This document shows, in pieces, positions 1 to 6,552 of a stretch of 17,488 nucleotides of DNA; the first letter of the stretch is position 1, and the number at the start of each line of letters is the position of its first letter. The notes beneath the pieces were generated by a model. The model worked only from the letters and a program-made list of their open reading frames with translations. It was not told the origin of the DNA and did not search any database. This DNA is from an uncultured Pseudomonadota bacterium. GTDB taxonomy: Bacteria; Pseudomonadota; Gammaproteobacteria; Steroidobacterales; Steroidobacteraceae. A program made the translations under genes and the position numbers. The stretch is taken from positions 1-17,488 of the forward strand of contig CAITAM010000551.1 in NCBI GenBank assembly GCA_903890265.1. The letters run 5' to 3'.

Positions 1-1235
1 AGCGCCTCGGCCACGGCGCGGTAGGCGTCGAAGCCGCCGGACTCGAGAATCTCCCGCAGCGAACCGCGGATGTTCTCGAGCTTGCGCGCCCGCACGTCAT
101 TGACCGACGGCACGGACTCGAGCGAGATGGTCTGGCGGATCTGCCGCTCGATGTTGCGCACGAGGCGCGACTCGCGGGGCTCGGCGATCGTGATGGCCAC
201 CCCCTCGCGCCCCGCCCGGCCGGTACGGCCGATGCGGTGCACGTAGGTCTCGCTCGACTCCGGTACACCGAAGTTCACGACGTGGCTCAGGTGGCCGATG
301 TCGATGCCGCGCGCGGCGACGTCGGTCGCGACCAGCAGATCCACCGAGCCCGCGCGCGCCTGGCGCATGACGCGCTCGCGCTGGTCCTGGGACATGCCGC
401 CGTGGATCGCCTCGACCCGGAAGCCGTGCCCGGCGAGCGTCTGCGACAGCTCGTCGACCTCCAGCCGCGTGCGGCAGAAAATCAGCGCGAGCTTCGGCGA
501 TTCGACATCGAGGATGCGGCCGAGCGCCTGCAGCCGGTGTGCGCGCGGCACGAGGTAGCCCACCTGCCGGACGCGCGGGGCTTCGCCCGCCGCCGTCGTC
601 TCGCGCGGGATCAGCACCCGCGCGGGGTCCGTGAGGTGGGTCGCGGCGATGGCGGCGATGCGCGGCGGCATCGTCGCCGAGAAGAGCGCGACCTGGCATG
701 CGTCGGGCGTCTCGTTGAGGATCGTCTCGATGTCCTCGGCGAAGCCCATGTCCAGCATCTCGTCCGCTTCGTCGAGCACGATGGCCTGCAGCGCACCGAC
801 CGAGAGGGTGTTCTGCCGCAGGTGATCCAGTGCCCGGCCCGGGGTGGCGACGACCACGTGCGCGCCGCGCTTGAGCGCCATGACCTGGCGCCTGAAATCC
901 TGGCCGCCGTAGACCGGCAGCACGATGCGCCCCGAGGAACCGCCGTAGCGGTGGAAGGCCTCGGCCACCTGGTTGGCGAGCTCGCGCGTCGGCACGAGGA
1001 CCAGCACCGCCGGTTCGTGCGGCCGGGCCGGCCCTTCCGGCAGGCGCGACAGCAGCGGCAGGGCGAAGGCGGCCGTCTTGCCGGTGCCGGTCGCGGCCTG
1101 TCCGAGCATGTCGCGCCCGGTCAGCAGCACCGGAATCGCCTCGCGCTGGATGTGGGTGGGCTCCTCGTAGCCGAGGGCCGCGAGGGCCGTGACGATTTTC
1201 GGTCCCAAACCGAGGGCAGCAAACGTGGATGACAT
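1..1235 (-). CDS. deaD: DEAD-box ATP-dependent RNA helicase, DeaD/CshA-like (3' end outside window)
   Basis: ATP-dependent RNA helicase of the cytoplasm. The family unwinds short RNA duplexes during ribosome assembly and RNA decay, often in the cold. About 411 residues are visible and all core motifs are intact: Q-motif glutamine near 30 (PTHIQ), Walker A AATGTGKT at 47-54, PTREL at 82-86, TPGR at 131-134, DEAD at 155-158, SAT at 186-188, ARGID at 308-312 and HRIGRTGR at 333-340. The segment after residue 355 (RESRLVRNIER, then an arginine/glutamate-rich helix) resembles E. coli DeaD from memory, so a DbpA-type RNA-binding domain is expected past the left edge. The ATG is chosen because GAGG lies 5 nt upstream and the N-terminus begins as in the family. 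It is preceded by about 196 nt of non-coding DNA. The DeaD assignment within the DEAD-box family is likely but not proven, because the distinguishing C-terminus is missing. Confidence 0.95.
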   Translation of the reverse strand, partial: MSSTFAALGLGPKIVTALAALGYEEPTHIQREAIPVLLTGRDMLGQAATGTGKTAAFALPLLSRLPEGPARPHEPAVLVLVPTRELANQVAEAFHRYGGSSGRIVLPVYGGQDFRRQVMALKRGAHVVVATPGRALDHLRQNTLSVGALQAIVLDEADEMLDMGFAEDIETILNETPDACQVALFSATMPPRIAAIAATHLTDPARVLIPRETTAAGEAPRVRQVGYLVPRAHRLQALGRILDVESPKLALIFCRTRLEVDELSQTLAGHGFRVEAIHGGMSQDQRERVMRQARAGSVDLLVATDVAARGIDIGHLSHVVNFGVPESSETYVHRIGRTGRAGREGVAITIAEPRESRLVRNIERQIRQTISLESVPSVNDVRARKLENIRGSLREILESGGFDAYRAVAEA

Positions 1236-1384
1236 GGACACCTCGGGGAATGAATCGGGACCGGCCCGTGCCGCCGTCGCGCGTCGCCGCCGGGTCTGCG
1301 CGGCGACGAACGGGTGCGTGTGCCGTCCACCCGACGGCCGCGCAGCAACGGCGTGGAAACGCGCCAGTTTACGCGCTTGCCCGG

Positions 1385-1410
1385 GCGGGCGCTTTGCTAT
1401 CGGCGCCCGC
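1385..1410 (-). terminator. Inverted repeat downstream of the chemoreceptor-like gene
   Basis: Perfect 8-bp arms (GCGGGCGC / GCGCCCGC) surround a 10-nt loop, 21 nt past the stop codon of the chemoreceptor-like gene on the minus strand. No T-tract follows, so it is not a classical intrinsic terminator. It could be an mRNA 3'-end hairpin, or chance in GC-rich DNA. The rest of the spacer up to the helicase start (about 1236-1384) shows no gene. A weak -10-like TAAACT on the minus strand (1366-1371) has no convincing -35 partner. Confidence 0.3.
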
Positions 1411-1431
1411 GCGCCCGCGGGCAGGACCGCC

Positions 1432-2835
1432 TCACGCGGTGAGCGGGCGGAAGGCGAGCCGCAGGTTGCCCCACTGCCGCTCGCGCACCACGATCGGCAC
1501 GTCGACTTCCTTCAGGATCGCGAACGACCCGCCGCCCATGTCGCGCCGGTAGGTCTGCACCAGGAAGGGCTTCGTGTTCCGCCCCGCGGCAAGGCCCGCG
1601 CGGTCCTGGAACAGCCGTCGGTTGCGGCAGTTGGCCGCGTTCCACACGCTGTCCGCGCGCTGCGGCTTCGAGTAGCGCAGGTTATGCGTCGGCAGGTAGC
1701 CGTTGCGATCGACCGCGGCACAGAAGGCCACGCGATCCGACCAGCCGAGCACGGCCTCCTGGATCGCCGGGAAGCGCCGGTCGGTGACGGCGAGGTAGCG
1801 GGTGGTGAACTGCGCCGGATCGCTGCCGGCCACCGGCACGTAGCGCTCGTCGAACAGGTCCTGCAGGGCGATCTCGCCGGCGGCGACCGCGGCCTCGAGC
1901 TGAGCCGAGAGCTCGGCGGCCGCCGCGCGCGCCCGCTCGATGAATGCCGTGTCATCGGTCCGCGCGCCCGATCGCGCCGTGACCTCGATCAGCCGCTCGC
2001 TGACGCCGAGCAGACGCTCGGACTTCTTCGCTGCCTGGGCAATCGACTTCTCGACCGTGGCGACCTCGGCCGCCATGCCGCGCGCCGACTGGTCGATGCG
2101 GGCGCAGTCGGCGACGGTCTTATCCGCCGCCTCGGCAAGCACGGCGAGGCGCGCCGCGACCGTGTCGAACTGCTCGCGGAACGCCTCGAGCGCGGTGCCG
2201 ACCGAGCCGCGCAGCCCGGTGGCCGCGCCGCTCCCGGGCGCGCCGGAGGCATCGGTCACCGAGCGCACCATGTCGCTAAGCCGGGTCAGGGTCAGCGCAA
2301 TGGTCTTGCTCGAGTGCTGGATCTTTTCCGAGAGGTCGCGCACCGCGACCGCGACCACCGCAAAGCTGCTGCCGGCAGCACCCGCATGCGCGGCCTGGAT
2401 GGACGCGTTCAGCGCCACCATCCGGGTCTGCATGGCGATCTGGGCGATTTCATTGGTCGCATCGACCGCGCCGTCGAGCGACGTACCGACGGCGGCGAGA
2501 CCGGTCTCGATGTGATCGACCGCGGCGGTCAGCGACGCGCCGACCCGGTCGCGGGCGTCCGCGGCGAGCTCCACGGCCTCTTTGGCTGCGGAGCGGATCC
2601 GCTCGTTGGAGCGGACGATGCCACCGACGTCGGCCACCACGTCGGCGAAGCGTTCGGTCTGCGACCGCGCGACGCGGTGCACGTCATCGATGGTGCCGGC
2701 GATGTCCGCCATTTCGCAGCCGAGCACGCCGGCCGCGAGCGCGGTCTCCGCGATCGTCTCCTCACCGACAGTGGCGCTGACGTTGTGGGGATTGGCAGCC
2801 ACGCTCCGCTTCCGTGCACCGTCGTGGATCGGCAC
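1432..2835 (-). CDS. Soluble methyl-accepting chemotaxis-like protein with C-terminal sensor-like domain
   Basis: Cytoplasmic chemoreceptor-like protein of 467 residues without signal peptide or membrane segment. Residues 20-290 are long alanine-rich helices. The hairpin tip lies at about 128-171 (QTRMVALNAS through FAVVAVAVRDLSE) and clearly derives from the MCP signalling domain. Residues about 320-467 form a separate domain with YLPTHN (380-385), WNAANCRNRR (398-407), GRNTKPFLVQTYRRDMGGG (418-436) and WGNLRLAF (455-462). I know this block from other proteobacterial MCP-like proteins, usually treated as a sensor. The order is therefore signalling first, sensor last, the reverse of a classical MCP. 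Several near-invariant tip residues are changed (Q147, H150, A153, S156, S157). The start is uncertain: the GTG at 2835 has no good ribosome site, while an in-frame GTG at 2802 has GGAAG 6 nt upstream and would remove 11 residues. No che genes are nearby. Confidence 0.88.
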   Translation of the reverse strand: MPIHDGARKRSVAANPHNVSATVGEETIAETALAAGVLGCEMADIAGTIDDVHRVARSQTERFADVVADVGGIVRSNERIRSAAKEAVELAADARDRVGASLTAAVDHIETGLAAVGTSLDGAVDATNEIAQIAMQTRMVALNASIQAAHAGAAGSSFAVVAVAVRDLSEKIQHSSKTIALTLTRLSDMVRSVTDASGAPGSGAATGLRGSVGTALEAFREQFDTVAARLAVLAEAADKTVADCARIDQSARGMAAEVATVEKSIAQAAKKSERLLGVSERLIEVTARSGARTDDTAFIERARAAAAELSAQLEAAVAAGEIALQDLFDERYVPVAGSDPAQFTTRYLAVTDRRFPAIQEAVLGWSDRVAFCAAVDRNGYLPTHNLRYSKPQRADSVWNAANCRNRRLFQDRAGLAAGRNTKPFLVQTYRRDMGGGSFAILKEVDVPIVVRERQWGNLRLAFRPLTA

Positions 2836-2887
2836 TTACGGAGTTATCGGCGCGGGACCGGCGGGCTTGAGTCGGAACAGCCGCCGT

Positions 2888-4822
2888 TCAGCGACCGGTT
2901 CGCCCGGCGCCGCGCGCCCGGGTGCGTGCGCGTGCCGGCGCCGCCGGCGCTGGCAGGGTGCCGGTCGCGAAGTAGCGGCTGAGCGCACTCGCGTCACCGG
3001 CCGTGGCCGCGGTGAGCCAGCCCGAATCGCCCTCGAGATGGCCACTGAAGAGCGGCTGGCCCTCGTCGACGGACTGCGCCTGCCAGGCACGGAAGCGGTA
3101 GTGGTCGTAGACGTCCAGCACGTGCGTGGCGTACGCCCCGGCGAGGCGGCCGTCCCCGGACACGAGCAGCAGGTTCTCGTCGTTTTCGTACGAGGCCTTG
3201 AAGCCCAGGTTGTGACTGCCGGTGGCGACGACGCAGTCCGCGGACAGCGGATCGATGACCACGATCTTGTCGTGCACGACGGCGTTGCCGACCTTCAGCA
3301 GTTCCTTTTCGAAATCACCCACCATGTCGTTCAGCGCCGCGGCACGGACCACCTGCACCCGGCCGTCCGCGTAGGTGTAGGGCTTGACGCCCGCGCGGGC
3401 GGCCGCCGTCCGGCCCGACGGGTCGGGCGCCACGTAGCCCGGCATCGCCGTGACGTCACTGATCGCACCGGCGACGATCAGCGCCGGGTTCGCCTTCGCC
3501 GCGGCGAGTGCCGCGGCGATGATGCTGTCCTGCCCCGCGCGTGACGGCAGGAAGGCGAGGAACAGGATCGCCTGCTTCGCCTGCTGCATCCGCGCAAAGA
3601 GCTCGGCGAGATCCGGTGGTGTCTGCCGGCCCTTGCTGATCGAGCGGGTATTCGGTGCGAACCAGATCTCGGTCGGCGAGCCGTCGCCGAGTTCCGTATC
3701 GGCCGGGACCGCGTTCGCGGTGCGCAGCGCCGCGCCCTGCACCTGGGCCGCGCCACCGGCGGCGGTGGGCGGCTTCGGGTTCGGGAACGCGTCGTCCTTC
3801 AGCCGCTGCCACTGCGCCGCGTAAGCCGCGGCCACGGCGTCGGCGCGGACGATGAGCGCGTTGTTTGACTGCCCGCAGAGACCGGTCGGTGTCCAGTTGG
3901 TGCTGCCGGTCATGACGGCGCGCGGCGTGCCCTTGGCATCGAACCAGACGGCGAACTTGTTGTGCCCGATCCGGCTGTTGTTGAAGAGCCGGTCGTGCAC
4001 GGTCACGCCCGCCCGCTTCAGTTTCTGCCGCGCCGGCTGGTTGAGTTCATCCCAGCGGCTCCCGCCCCGCGCGCGGCTCGAGTTCGACAGGATGACTTCG
4101 ACGCGGTGGCGCTCGGCGATGAGCCGGTCGATGAGCTCGGCGTCGCTGAGTTCGTAGAGCGCAAGCCTGACGCTGCCACCGGCGTAGGCGGGATCGGTGA
4201 GGAACGCCGCCACCGTGGAGAGTACGTCGCCGGTGAGGTAGGCGCGGATCGCGCTCGTGCGGTCGGCGATCTCCGCCGAGACCGTCGCCATGTCGAAGGT
4301 CTTGCCGGCCGACTCGAGCGCGTGGCGCAGCCACTGGGCCGACAGGATGCCGTTCGTGAACGCGACGGTGGCCGTGCCGAGATCCGCACCCACGGTCACC
4401 TCGTTGGTCAGCACGGCGGCACCGAGGTAGCCGAGCGGGCGCGCGGGACCCGTGTAGCTTTTCGGCTGGCGCACCGGCACGGACTCGAGCCCCGGCTTCA
4501 GGTCGCCGACCGGGCGGATCGCGTAACGCACCGCGAAGTTGGCATCGCGCACGCCGACGTCGGCCCGGTGCCGGCGCAGCGTCAGGTCACGCCAGCACAG
4601 CTTCTGCACCGGCCAGACCCCGGTGTCCTGCGCGGCCCAGGCCGGATTGTCCTGGCCCAGAAAGGGCACGAACGTCGCCAGCCCCCGCGGCGGCTCGGAC
4701 CCGTCGCTGCGCAGCCGCACCACATCAAAGCCGAGGCAGCCCGGAATCGGACCGTCGACGTCCCAGGCAATGAAGGCAACCTCGTTATTGGCGATTGCTC
4801 GCGCGGCGATGATGGCGGCCAT
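2888..4822 (-). CDS. Phospholipase D-like protein with two HKD motifs
   Basis: Member of the PLD superfamily, 644 residues; such enzymes cleave or transfer phosphodiester bonds through a phosphohistidine. The first half-site is H287-x-K289 with D295 and GSTNW (306-310). The second is H517-x-K519-x4-D524 with GSHN (535-538) followed by the acidic ENDEN (546-550). The second matches HxKx4D exactly; the first has five residues between K and D. The N-terminal 200 residues are a separate region (FIAWDVDGPIPGCLGFDVVR near 17-36) seen in related PLD-like proteins but of unknown role. No signal peptide or membrane helix is visible, so a cytoplasmic location is inferred. The C-terminus is a basic Ala/Pro/Arg tail. 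The start is well supported: GAGGGAG lies 6 nt before the ATG. The gene diverges from the phosphodiesterase lipoprotein gene. The substrate (lipid, nucleic acid or other) cannot be told from sequence. Confidence 0.9.
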   Translation of the reverse strand: MAAIIAARAIANNEVAFIAWDVDGPIPGCLGFDVVRLRSDGSEPPRGLATFVPFLGQDNPAWAAQDTGVWPVQKLCWRDLTLRRHRADVGVRDANFAVRYAIRPVGDLKPGLESVPVRQPKSYTGPARPLGYLGAAVLTNEVTVGADLGTATVAFTNGILSAQWLRHALESAGKTFDMATVSAEIADRTSAIRAYLTGDVLSTVAAFLTDPAYAGGSVRLALYELSDAELIDRLIAERHRVEVILSNSSRARGGSRWDELNQPARQKLKRAGVTVHDRLFNNSRIGHNKFAVWFDAKGTPRAVMTGSTNWTPTGLCGQSNNALIVRADAVAAAYAAQWQRLKDDAFPNPKPPTAAGGAAQVQGAALRTANAVPADTELGDGSPTEIWFAPNTRSISKGRQTPPDLAELFARMQQAKQAILFLAFLPSRAGQDSIIAAALAAAKANPALIVAGAISDVTAMPGYVAPDPSGRTAAARAGVKPYTYADGRVQVVRAAALNDMVGDFEKELLKVGNAVVHDKIVVIDPLSADCVVATGSHNLGFKASYENDENLLLVSGDGRLAGAYATHVLDVYDHYRFRAWQAQSVDEGQPLFSGHLEGDSGWLTAATAGDASALSRYFATGTLPAPAAPARARTRARGAGRTGR

Positions 4823-4972
4823 GCGTCACTCCCTCGTGCCACACCGCGGCGGGCGTGCGTCCCGGCTACGATGCGACCGCCCCGTTACCGTCGTGTGGCG
4901 AGGCGCGGCTTGGGCTGCGCGCCGCTCGCTCACCGACGCGCCCTCATCACCCGGACCGGCGTCGCTTCACCG

Positions 4973-4986
4973 CCCGCGGCCGCGGG
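4973..4986. repeat. 14-bp perfect palindrome CCCGCGGCCGCGGG
   Basis: The two halves are exact reverse complements with no spacer. It lies mid-way in the divergent spacer, where an operator could sit, but it consists only of G and C and could be chance at this composition. Confidence 0.4.
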
Positions 4987-5007
4987 CCGGGCCGTGGACG
5001 CGAGCAT

Positions 5008-5039
5008 GCGCCGTCGGGCGCCCGTCGCCGCGACGGCGC
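5008..5039. repeat. 9-bp inverted repeat upstream of the GDPD gene
   Basis: Arms GCGCCGTCG (5008-5016) and CGACGGCGC (5031-5039) are exact reverse complements around a 14-nt loop. The repeat ends about 100 nt before the GDPD start, a place compatible with an operator or a leader hairpin. Function is unproven. Confidence 0.4.
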
Positions 5040-5140
5040 GGGTGCGTTATCGTGCGGTCGGACCGTCAGAGGGTGGTTCGCCACGGCCGGCAGCGGCCCG
5101 CGGCGCCGCCTCGCCGCGCCGTCTCAAGGAGAACGACCCG

Positions 5141-6373
5141 ATGCCCCGCCAGAGCCTGCGTGACTGCCGCCCGATCATACGCACGCGAGTCGCTGCGCTG
5201 GCAGCGGTCGCGGCGCTCGCGCTGTCGGCCTGCGCCGGCGTGCCGGGACCCCGCCCGTCGGCCGGCCCGCCGACGCCGCTCGTCATTGCCCACCGCGGGC
5301 TGCCGGGGCTCTACCCCGAGGAAATCCTGCCGGGCTACGAGGCGGCCATCGCGGCCGGCGCGGATGCGCTGGAGCTCGATCTGCAGTCATCGAGCGACGG
5401 GGTGCTGTTCGCCTGCCACAACGTCTTCCTGAGTGACACGACGGACGTCGCGAACCACCCGGAGTTTGCCGGGCGGCGCACGTCACGCGAGGTGGACGGC
5501 GTGCTGACCGGCCCGGACTGGTTCATCAGCGACTTCACGGCCGCGGAACTGAAGACGCTGCGGGTCCGCCAGCCGCTCGACTTTCGCAGCCACCAGTACG
5601 ACGGGCGCTACCCGATGGCGACCTTCGCGGAAATCGTGGCGCTCGCCAAGCAGGCCATGGCCGCCGAGCCGGGCCGCACGGTCTACGTCTACCCCGAGAC
5701 GAAGAACCCGCTCTACCAGCGCGCGCTCGGGCGGCCGCTCGAGGAAAGGCTGCTCGCGATTCTGCAGGCGGCCGGCTGGAACCGCCCCGACGCGCCGGTG
5801 TTCGTGCAGTCCTTTGATCCCGAGAGCCTGAAGCGCCTGCGCAGGCTCGGCCTGCAGACGAAGGCGGTCCAGCTGATCGATGGCAGCGAGCTCGACTTCG
5901 GCAGCGGCACCATGCGCTACACGACCCCGGACACGGCACGGCCGTTCTCGTGGCACGCGGCCGGCGACCGGCGCACCTTCGCCGCCATGCTGACCCCGGC
6001 GGGCCTCGCCGAGATACGGTCCTACGCGGACGGTATCGGGCCGTGGAAGCTGCACCTCCTGCCGGCCGCGGGGCGGGATCGCGAGGGTCGGGCCGTCACG
6101 GCGCTGAGCGCGGCGTCGAGCCTGCCCCCGACGTCGCTGCTCACGGACGCGCACCGCGCCGGGCTCTTCGTGCACGCCTACACCTTCCGCGACGAGCCCC
6201 AGTACCTCAGCCGGAACTTCGGCGACGACCCGTACGCCGAGTACGAGGCGTACTTCCGGCTCGGCATCGACGGCGTGTTCACCGACTTCGCCACGACCGC
6301 CGTCGCCGCCCGGGAGCGGTGGCTCGCGACGCGGCCACGGTCCGCCGCCGCAGCGGCCGGCCACGCGCCCTGA
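5141..6373 (+). CDS. Glycerophosphodiester phosphodiesterase, GlpQ-like lipoprotein
   Basis: Hydrolyses glycerophosphodiesters (phospholipid head groups) to glycerol-3-phosphate and an alcohol, here probably in the envelope. The protein has 410 residues. The N-terminus is a lipoprotein signal: basic residues, a hydrophobic stretch and lipobox L28-S-A-C31. The GDPD barrel begins with AHRG (50-53), has PEE at 59-61, the metal-binding ELD at 78-80, and then CHN at 92-94 where the family usually has HD. The stretch SDTTDVANHPEF (98-109) and the DFTAAELKTLR segment (131-141) match the GlpQ-type subgroup. FVQSFDPESLKRLR is the usual mid-barrel strand, and GVFTDF ends the barrel. The start was chosen for AAGGAG 9 nt upstream and because it yields the lipoprotein signal; the same frame is open far upstream, antisense to the PLD-like gene, without coding meaning. 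The exact substrate is not determinable. Confidence 0.93.
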   Translation: MPRQSLRDCRPIIRTRVAALAAVAALALSACAGVPGPRPSAGPPTPLVIAHRGLPGLYPEEILPGYEAAIAAGADALELDLQSSSDGVLFACHNVFLSDTTDVANHPEFAGRRTSREVDGVLTGPDWFISDFTAAELKTLRVRQPLDFRSHQYDGRYPMATFAEIVALAKQAMAAEPGRTVYVYPETKNPLYQRALGRPLEERLLAILQAAGWNRPDAPVFVQSFDPESLKRLRRLGLQTKAVQLIDGSELDFGSGTMRYTTPDTARPFSWHAAGDRRTFAAMLTPAGLAEIRSYADGIGPWKLHLLPAAGRDREGRAVTALSAASSLPPTSLLTDAHRAGLFVHAYTFRDEPQYLSRNFGDDPYAEYEAYFRLGIDGVFTDFATTAVAARERWLATRPRSAAAAAGHAP

Positions 6374-6396
6374 GCGCTAGGGCAATTCCCTAGCGC
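6374..6396. repeat. Perfect 9-bp inverted repeat directly after the GDPD stop
   Basis: Arms GCGCTAGGG and CCCTAGCGC are exact reverse complements around the loop CAATT. The repeat starts at the base following the GDPD stop codon. It would make a strong hairpin, but no T-run follows (GGGTCCCGG instead). It could be a transcript-end hairpin for GDPD or a dyad operator for the GAF-GGDEF-EAL gene, whose start is 157 nt downstream. Confidence 0.6.
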
Positions 6397-6552
6397 GGGT
6401 CCCGGCTTTGCCCGGCTGACCTTTAGTCCGTTGGCGCTGACACAAAAAATGCCGACTGGCGCAACTTTTGGGTCTCAGGCTGCTGCCAACCTGACTCTCC
6501 ACGGTGTCTCTGACTGGCTCGCCGGTCGTTCACGTCACGCGAGGGCTCGGCG
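6397..6552 (+). promoter_or_regulatory. Leader/promoter region of the GAF-GGDEF-EAL gene
   Basis: A non-coding spacer with visibly lower GC than the flanking genes, including an A6 run near 6445. CTGACT occurs twice about 20 nt apart (near 6490 and 6510), and a short CAGG/CCTG dyad is present. No recognisable riboswitch fold, in particular no clear cyclic-di-GMP riboswitch core, and no strong sigma-70 pair were found. A ribosome site GAGGG lies 7 nt before the ATG at 6553. Confidence 0.4.

Larger units (their letters stand above)
4823..5140. promoter_or_regulatory. Divergent spacer between PLD-like and GDPD genes
   Basis: This 318-nt non-coding stretch must hold the promoters of both flanking genes. 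I see no convincing -35/-10 pair. Weak -10-like hexamers exist, for example TATCGT near 5048 on the plus strand. It also contains a 14-bp perfect palindrome (4973-4986) and a 9-bp inverted repeat (5008-5039). The only well-defined signals are AAGGAG before the GDPD start and GAGGGAG before the PLD-like start. Open frames crossing it lack ribosome sites and homology. Confidence 0.5.

Noticed and set aside
1189..2982. Plus-strand open frame of about 597 codons opposite the chemoreceptor-like gene
   Set aside because: It is antisense to a gene with recognisable domains; it is arginine/histidine/glycine-rich with no motif, as expected for a shadow frame in GC-rich DNA.
3962..5140. Plus-strand open frame upstream of and in frame with the GDPD gene
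   Set aside because: The first 860 nt are antisense to the PLD-like gene and the rest is spacer. The lipoprotein signal and AAGGAG ribosome site place the true start at 5141.
6397..6552. Possible cyclic-di-GMP riboswitch before the GAF-GGDEF-EAL gene
   Set aside because: I could not match the conserved GEMM core or its paired helices; only short unrelated dyads are present.
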